Origin: Metallyticus violacea
Lineage: Eukaryota; Arthropoda; Insecta; Mantodea; Metallyticidae
NCBI GenBank assembly: GCA_030762175.1
Contig: CM060837.1
Location: 7,644,001-7,708,000 of the forward strand
Length of the DNA stretch: 64,000 nucleotides
Reading direction: 5' to 3'
The first letter of the stretch is position 1. Every line of letters starts with the position of its first letter. Positions 57,367 to 64,000 of this stretch are shown here, piece after piece. Below the pieces are notes generated by a model. That model did no database searches. It was not told where the DNA came from and saw only the letters and a list, made by a program, of their open reading frames with translations. Made by a program: the position numbers and the translations under genes.

Positions 57367-57930
57367 TATACTACTATTATTACTACTATTACTACTACTA
57401 TTACTATTACTACTATTATTACTACTATTATTACTACTAATATTATTATTACTACTACTATTATTACTACTACTATTATTACTACTACTATTATTACTAC
57501 TACTATTATTATTACTACTATTACTACTACTATTACTACTACTACTACTATTATTACTACTATAACTGCTACTACTACTATTACTATTACTACTATTACT
57601 ATTACTACTATTATTACTACTACTACTATTACTACTACTATTACTACTACTACTACTACTATTACTACTACTATTACTACTACTACTATTATTATTACTA
57701 CTATTACTACTACTATTATTACTACTATAACTACTACTACTACTATTACTACTATTACTATTATTACTATTACTATTATTACTACTATTACTATTATTAC
57801 TACTACTACTATTACTATTACTACTATTACTATTACTATTATTACTACTACTACTATTACTATTACTACTATTACTATTACTATTATTACTACTACTACT
57901 CCTACTACTACTACTTCTTCTTCTTCTTTT
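57367..57930. repeat. Long compound (TAC)n/(TAT)n microsatellite
   Basis: About 560 bases made almost wholly of ACT and ATT triplets in irregular mixture, ending in a TTC run. Confidence 0.98.
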
Positions 57931-58769
57931 TCTACTTCTAACAGTACTAAAATTAGGGAATTTGGTAGCAGTTAAGATCTCATTCTTTTCCCCCCTTTAT
58001 GATGTCCGTATTTCCTAGTTCTTGAGAATACTCGAAAAGATCGGACTTTTATGCTGTGTCTGAGGGTTGAAACGCGGACTGTTGAGTAGTGAGAGGTGCA
58101 TGTGTTGGCTGTTGAGAGAAAATCAAGTCAGAAGATATCGCTGGTAAACACTGGCTCATTGCGGTTTGCTCTTCTGCTACTTAGTTCAACTTGAGCGAAC
58201 CTCTTTTTATTAGCTTAATACAGTGGGAAGGGGTGCAACTGTTATGGTTAATGTGGCATCGTAACCGTAAATCTGCACTCTCTTGAAGATGTGCTCTTTC
58301 TTCTTTTGTTTGCCTCTTTGCTGCTGTGAACCAGCTCTATCTGTGTAAGAAAGGAAGAATTGCGAGCTGTACAGTAGGAGTTTGTGGGAAAGTTTTTTTT
58401 TTCTAAAAAAAGTGACCTGTGGTTGAAGATTTTTTCGTTATCTGTTTTGATATATTTATATGGATTTCCGTCGCTGGCACTAAATATGCCTAATTAGTTG
58501 TCAAACTCGGCTCTTCAAAGCTATTGCAGATCTCTACGAACTTGTCCAATCGGCTTTGATCTTCGTGATGATGCACTCGCCCATTTCGGGGCTGAGGGCA
58601 GAGAAGAAAACCATTAACATACATGCTTGTCAACAATAATACAAATCCATACATCTGGTAGAATTTATCACGTGCATTACCGCAAACCCCCATCAGCCTG
58701 CCGAAATCATCGCTAAACAAACTCTGTTTGGCCCCAAAGTGATATACTTGTGTGGTGGGTTGAATTTTG
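57931..58769. other. No recognised gene
   Basis: Moderate GC content. The 97-codon minus frame at 58490-58783 is antisense to the start of the next relic, and part of 58600-58769 may be decayed transposase. Confidence 0.35.
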
Positions 58770-59165
58770 AATACGTGATTCAATGCGAATATTCATTTCC
58801 AACAACTGGAACGACTTCATCAAGTTTTGAGACAAAGTCGCCCGCATTAGTGAATCGCAATGGAGTTGTCTTTCAGCAGGACAGTGCCTGACTCCATACC
58901 GCTCGAACAAACGTGGAAAAGGTCCAGGAATTGGATGGGATCGAACTGAAACCACATAGCCGTGATCTAGCGCCTTCAAATTGACACCTGTTTCGATCCA
59001 TGTCTCAATTCGAAAGCATTGAAACCGTGGAAAGTAAAGTGCAGTAAATTCTTTACATCAAAATCCAGACGCTGGTATAACTAACCTCACTGAAAGACAA
59101 ACTCTAAAGGTTTTTACTTTGAACAGTAATTTAATCTCTTGTCAGGACTCATTTCAGCACAAAAA
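58770..59165 (+). pseudogene. Mariner transposase relic, catalytic C-terminal half
   Basis: 'FQQLERLHQVL', 'NRNGVVFQQDSA', 'TARTNVEKVQELDGIELKPH' and 'SRDLAPSN' with 'HLFRSMSQF' follow the mariner order: second catalytic aspartate (QQD/HHD) then the SPDLAPSDxHLF block, where the final D is N here. Later 'TLKVFTLNSNLIS' is the tail. Frames are shifted several times. The 88-codon minus frame across it is its antisense shadow. Confidence 0.85.
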
Positions 59166-59280
59166 GCCGACATTACTTATGAAAATATTTATATATTGAG
59201 GTTTCCAAACTAAAAATAAGTTACACTTTAAATTTAATAACAACAAAATACATATACAGGCAGTACACTCACTCCATGCT

Positions 59281-59281
<1 letters not shown>

Positions 59282-59334
<53 letters not shown>
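59282..59334. repeat. (ATT)n microsatellite
   Basis: About 17 units, ending five bases before the transposon border at 59339. Confidence 0.97.
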
Positions 59335-59335
<1 letters not shown>

Positions 59336-59338
59336 ACT

Positions 59339-59995
59339 GATCAGTTTTGTTTTCCCCCCGGAGTGTGCACGAGTGCGCTCCTGATTATCAGGTTAGCAGG
59401 TCAGCCATAAAACAAACAAACCAACCATACTACAATACGCAAACCAATTTACCGCCACTGGTGGCCGAAGTCGTTTAGGCGCGGACTCGTGAGGGGAGGT
59501 CTGGAGATCGAATCCCACCAGGACCATCCTCCCTGACAAGTTTTTTCCAGGTTTTCCTCAGTGCTCATAAATGGCAAATGCCGGAGAGGTACACTGGAAT
59601 GTTTCCTTACTTAAAAATTCCTTTCCCAATTTATCATTTCATGTATCATCAGTGTCTGCCGCCTGTGGTGCCTCATTAGTAAAAATGGACGTTAAACACT
59701 ATTAAAAAAAGGGCAATTTAAGAATCTCATTATTTACCAAATTATCAAATGAGGTGTTGGAACGGTCCGCCTTCATTCTTCACACATTTTTAGCATGTAT
59801 TTGGGAAATTCATCATTCACTGTAGATCATTTTGACGAATATTATCTTTGAGTTCTTGTATGGTGTGTGGGTTCGTCCTGTACATGGCAAAATTTAATTT
59901 ACTCCAGAGATAACATTCCCAGGCAGTTAAATCAGAAGACCGAGGGGGCCAAAATACCTACTAATAACTCTGTCTTGTGGGGGAAAAATTGTAAA
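59339..59995 (-). mobile_element. Tc1/mariner-type element fragment, GATCARTTTTGTTTTCC family, copy 2, with nested SINE A
   Basis: GATCAGTTTTGTTTTCCCCC and CGGAGTG match the border at 33351. After the SINE, TTACCAAATTATCAAATGAG resumes the shared sequence. On the minus strand 'CKCVKNEGGPFQHLI' and 'TIQELKDNIRQ' give the transposase C-terminus, and near 59940 the family LWG-like box is decayed. Confidence 0.78.
59451..59707 (+). mobile_element. SINE family A, full-length copy nested in a DNA transposon
   Basis: Head ACCGCCACTGGTGGCCGAAG, B box GGAGATCGAATCCCA, body and tail (TTAAACACTATTAAAAAAA). CAATTT before and CAATTTA after it look like the target duplication. Confidence 0.93.
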
Positions 59996-61257
59996 TCGAA
60001 TTATGGAATTATTCACGGTATGAGCAGTGGCAGCGTTCTTTTTTAAAAAAAAATGTATGATCATGCTCCCTGTCGGTTAATTCTCTGAAAAAAGGGTTAG
60101 TGTGATATTTAAATAAGCAACAAAACCAACTGTATGCTTAAAAAAAATGGTCCCATGATTATATCACCACTGAGTTAACAAATATAAATCATACATAAAG
60201 ATACGCTTTGCCTTTGTGGAGTACATTTGTATATACTGCTGAATTAAGAAACGAACAACACAACACACAACCGGGAACAGCTACGCTACGACTGCTATAG
60301 TCAGCAAGGTCAACAAGTAAGAATGAGGGCTCGCTGATAGGATAAATCCCGCGCAGCGGGAGAAAGAATCATTGATGGCACTGTTAGAATCTACCAACTG
60401 CTTGTGTACATTAAAATCAGCAATAAATGATAATAATCAATTTTAAACAATATATTCACCAAAAAAATTAATGTTTCTGTCGGGTTTTGGATAAACCTGG
60501 AATTTTCAGGACTCTGATGTTTGCATTAAGTTTTGGTTTTGCAGTTCAGTGGGACTGCTTTAGACGGGGAAATGTGTGTTATAAACGATTTCTAGAATAA
60601 AACTATACTATTTCTCCTTAAAAACGTGTATTGTGTATTTATCTAGCACTTGAAAAATGATCCTCAATTGTTCTTTGACAAATAAGAACTGAAAGTAATA
60701 TTAATATCAGTTTCGCTCACTTTAATGGATTTACTTTCGTTGCGAAGCTCCATAAATCGTGCCCGATTCACTTCATCTTCGTCCCACGCGATAGTCTATC
60801 GAAATCTTGCGTACGATGGATATCATCCTTAAAAACATAAATCAGTTCCTTTGTTAACACACCTTCCGATCTGTGCTGTCGAATATCTTGTTAGAGACCT
60901 TGAGGGCACAATTTATGCTGGTAGTTAATATCTCTTTATGTCATGTTGGTACTAATGGAGAGACAGGGAGCGTGGGAGGAACAGACGATTACGACTATTA
61001 AGGGAGGGCCATTGTTGACTGGATGGCAGCAGCTGTCTGGGCAAGAACATGGAACACAAGACCGATAAATAAGGGGCTTATTTTACTGCAGTGGGATAAG
61101 GGCTTAAAGTTACACGATGGACGTATTTTTATGTGTACAGCGTTCTTTGCATGCAGGTAAATAGAGACTAATGTACTGTGGCTAATGTTAAAAATCTTAG
61201 CTCTAGAAACAGGCTGAAGTAGATTGGTACGGAGAAATTTGCGTGATTACATTCGGT
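59996..61257. other. No recognised gene
   Basis: AT-rich to mixed; no domain, no shared repeat. Confidence 0.4.
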
Positions 61258-61260
61258 TCC

Positions 61261-61315
<55 letters not shown>

Positions 61316-61316
61316 G
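61258..61316. repeat. (ATT)n microsatellite
   Basis: About 19 ATT units. Confidence 0.97.
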
Positions 61317-61563
61317 AATAGCACTATATAATCAAAGACACGAGAAACAATGCAGTGTATGTGAAATTGAAATAAAACCAGAACGACCCAGGAAATCTGG
61401 ATTTATGTGTCAGAATTCACCCAGAGACCTGTGGGCTACGAACCAACTTAATAGTGTTCTGCCTATAGGCCGGAGCTGCGCTCGTTGCCGCCTGCAGGTA
61501 CCGTAAAGTGCCGCTGACACAACCGTTTCCTTAACTATTTTAAAATGTTTTTACTTTCCAATT

Positions 61564-61865
61564 TTAGGAAAGGAAGTGCTGAAAATGACCAACATGGTTG
61601 TTCATAGGTATCTGGCCCCTCTTTAAAAGAACTATCCATTCGCTGTAGTTCACGTTGAGTAATGCTGGACGGATATTTTGTTTCAATTCTTGCGTGATGT
61701 ATATGATATTTTTAAATGTACTCAGAGATACACGTTGCAAGGAGTTGGGTTGGGGAGCCGAAGGAAGCAGAAATACTTTAAAATGGCTATGTTTACGGTA
61801 AGCTGGGGGAGAAATAATCCAGACCTTTAAACAATTTGACTGTTTTGGAATAAGATTCGACATGA
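61564..61865 (-). pseudogene. Tc1/mariner-type transposase relic, C-terminus
   Basis: The minus strand gives 'PNPTPCNVYL' (the SPDLTPCDxYLW box), 'YITQELKQNIRPALLNVNYS', and 'GQIPMNNHVGHFQHFL' (the family ending GGHFQHLL). Only the tail remains. A LINE relic begins directly beyond it. Confidence 0.75.
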
Positions 61866-62936
61866 GTGGAAAAAGGAATGAGCCACCTCAAGGAGAGTGG
61901 TCAACTCTCTAAGGTCCTGAGATTGCTAGCTCGCATATCAGATATGCCAGTCAAAACATTAAAAACTATGCATGAGGCCATGGTTAGGTCCTCGCTGTTA
62001 TATGGAAACGAAGTTTGGAAATCGGACGATCTAAATAAATTACATTGTGATTTCTGGAAGCGAATTCTGGGAATGGGGAGGGCAACATCGAACTACGGGA
62101 GGGGGGATGCTGGGAAGATGCAGTCTACAACAAAATAAATGTAATTAGAAGGCAAGGAATAATTAAAGTGTAATAAATAACCCTGAGGTACCAATTAAAC
62201 GATGCATTATCCAAAATGGTGGACATCGCTTGTACATCAGGAATTGCCAACGGATTATTCTGCCTGTTTGGCAGAAGAGTAATGAAAACAGATGTGATGT
62301 AGTAGAAAAAGTCAAAAGACGTCTGTATGACATAAACCGGCAGGAAATATAGGTATGGTGCATGCAGATGTCATCTCTGGACCTGCAGAGCGATGGGGTA
62401 AAGAGACCTATATCATGGAGCTAGGCATGGCTTAGACTGAGAGACTGGAAGACACGTAAGGGTGTTGACGAGGAAGGCAGGAAATTTTGTTCATTGTACG
62501 CCGTGCCAGAAGACTGGGTGCACATTTTGGCTAAGTGTACGCAGACAGAACATGCTGGAATAAAATTTCTCCCGGATTCATTTTTGACTTCCAGTATGGA
62601 GAGGCTAACATATTGGGACTTAATTGTAAATAGACAAGACTGGCTAAACCTGGGCGTTTTCGTAAATGAAATACATAGTTTTAGGGACAAGAAAAGTTTG
62701 TAAACTTGTACATAAATAATACGAATGTCAAAATTGTTTATATACGTGTGTGTGCTTGTTTCCTATGTATGTATGAATGTGTGCGCAGGCGCGTTCTTGT
62801 TAATTTTGCTGGAAGTAATTTCAGAAATGAAGTACTTTACCAGAGTATGAACGGTCTTGCGACCCATGCGTATGTGATGTGTAATATATATGCACCTAGT
62901 GTAACTGGAATAATAAATACTACTACTACCACCACA
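61866..62936 (+). mobile_element. LINE 3' part: reverse transcriptase C-terminal region and 3' UTR, decayed
   Basis: 'QLSKVLRLLARISDMPVKTL' and 'MVRSSLLYGNEVW' (61905-62020) match the C-terminal part of LINE reverse transcriptases, where a K/R-x-x-x-x-x-x-x-V-x-S-x-L-x-Y-G-x-E-x-W pattern is typical. A second frame (62494-62703) has 'VHILAKCTQTEH' (cysteine-histidine tail) and ends in a stop at 62701. The 3' UTR ends AATAAATACTACTACTACC. The 5' region is absent, as in most truncated insertions. Confidence 0.78.
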
Positions 62937-64000
62937 TCCACTGCTTTATTTCCATTATTATCGCAGGAAACACTTCGCAAGTTGGTCCATGTTTAATTGA
63001 ATCACTCTTTACATTTACCACAAATTTCAGTACATTTCTTTCTTCAACCTCTTCTTCATCATATGAAAGGACATACTCGTTTGGTATGTGACACCACAAA
63101 AGGTTATACATTTGGTGAAAATCTCCCTACCAGGAACAAAAGTACAAAACTGATTCATTCAGAGCGAACGTAAAATCAGCCCTACATCTCAGTGTGTAAG
63201 AAAACATGCATTTTTACGCTACTTGCTGTCTATGGAGTTTATTATTTGACCGCAAGAATTCACTGTAATACCCCGTCCGGTCACACTGAAACAGAGAGCT
63301 GCTAATTATTATTGTACTAAATAGTAATGGGCGCTTCATCCCTGAAATAGCTCCATAGTGAACATTATTTTAATTTTTACTTCACCAATTAAGGTAAACT
63401 AATAAACTTTACAAAGTAAACATTTACAGTTTCCTAGCCTTTATTTCTTTACTAAGTTATGACGAGAAAAAAAAAAACCTCATACGGAAAGCTAAGAAAA
63501 ATAAAGGAGAAAAGGCAAGAAACTGAGTTGTTCTCCTTGAAGGAATTTTGTATTTTTCATTCGTTTTCTTATTTAATATCTGAAAGAAACGAAATAATAA
63601 TCCTTGTAGAAAAACGTTTGTAAATGTCTTTACAGTCGGTAAAACTTGAAATATAAAAACAAAATGATAATGGAGGGAGAAAAGGGAGAGATGGAAACAA
63701 CAAATGCACGAGAAGCCGTGAAAGAAAGGGCAACTTAAAAAGGGGAAACTGCAATTACAGGGGTATTATTTCCGGACTAATGAATTTTAAAAAATGTATG
63801 GCAAGTCGTATGTCGGCTTTGCATAGTATCATAATGGAGAGTGTATGTAGGAGCTTCTGCATCTACATCAGTGGGAAATCCCTATACAGGGTGATCCGTT
63901 TGGGTATACAAGCTAATATTGTAGTAGGAAATTTCTTACTGGTAATATTTGGCATAGAACATGGGAGTTTTCATAAATAGCAAAAATAAAATCAACAATA
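62937..64000. other. No recognised gene; possible transposon end at the edge
   Basis: Frames of 61-66 codons without domains. TACAGGGTGATCCGTTTGGG at 63885 resembles the terminal sequence of some arthropod DNA transposons; if so, the element runs out of the window. Confidence 0.3.

Noticed and set aside
57367..57930. CRISPR array or coding repeat at the TAC/TAT array
   Set aside because: It is a triplet microsatellite with no spacer and repeat structure and no domain in any frame.

Overview
This window is AT-rich animal DNA, almost certainly from an arthropod and most likely an insect with a large, repeat-rich genome; the species cannot be fixed from the sequence. The reasons are a metazoan-type coding exon with consensus splice sites, several tRNA-derived SINE families, non-LTR retrotransposon 3' ends, long microsatellites and an unusually dense set of dead Tc1/mariner-type DNA transposons. 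There is no operon structure and no intact bacterial-type gene. Nearly all short open frames are chance frames or frames inside repeats.

The only convincing host coding sequence is one 232-bp exon at 27914-28145 (+). It encodes 77 codons of a discoidin (F5/8 type C) domain that best resembles the discoidin domain receptor tyrosine kinases (Ddr/DDR). No neighbouring exon was recognised in the 28 kb upstream or the 35 kb downstream. The simplest reading is that much of the window is two very large introns of a + strand Ddr-like gene.

Layout: 1-730 is the 3' end of a LINE. 2.4-9 kb holds SINEs, a mariner relic and an internally deleted DNA transposon with clear inverted ends (7607-8337). 9.9-11.2 kb holds the first of four copies of a dispersed element with internal ~140-bp tandem subrepeats; the others are at 19.75-20.6, 28.4-29.3 and 52.2-53.9 kb. 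12.3-13.8 kb holds two more transposase relics. 14-27 kb is a mixture of SINEs, an (AT)n array, a mariner relic, a hAT-like C-terminus and a LINE RNase H fragment broken by a SINE. The Ddr-like exon follows. 31-32.2 kb holds a mariner relic abutting a TTAA-flanked element with ~180-bp inverted arms. 33-42 kb is dense in SINEs and mariner fragments. 44.1-44.8 kb holds a relic of an uncharacterised arthropod repetitive ORF family. 46.15-47.31 kb is a nearly full-span Tc1-like relic with both ends visible. 48.6-49.4 kb is a LINE RNase H relic. 54.8-61.9 kb holds five more mariner-type relics and a ~560-bp TAC/TAT microsatellite. 61.9-62.94 kb is a second LINE 3' end.

Nothing here amounts to a new functional system. 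The most informative structures are the TTAA element with long inverted arms, the subrepeat-bearing dispersed element, and about eighteen independent transposase relics whose nested insertions allow relative dating. Family calls rest on reading translated motifs by eye; no database search was possible.
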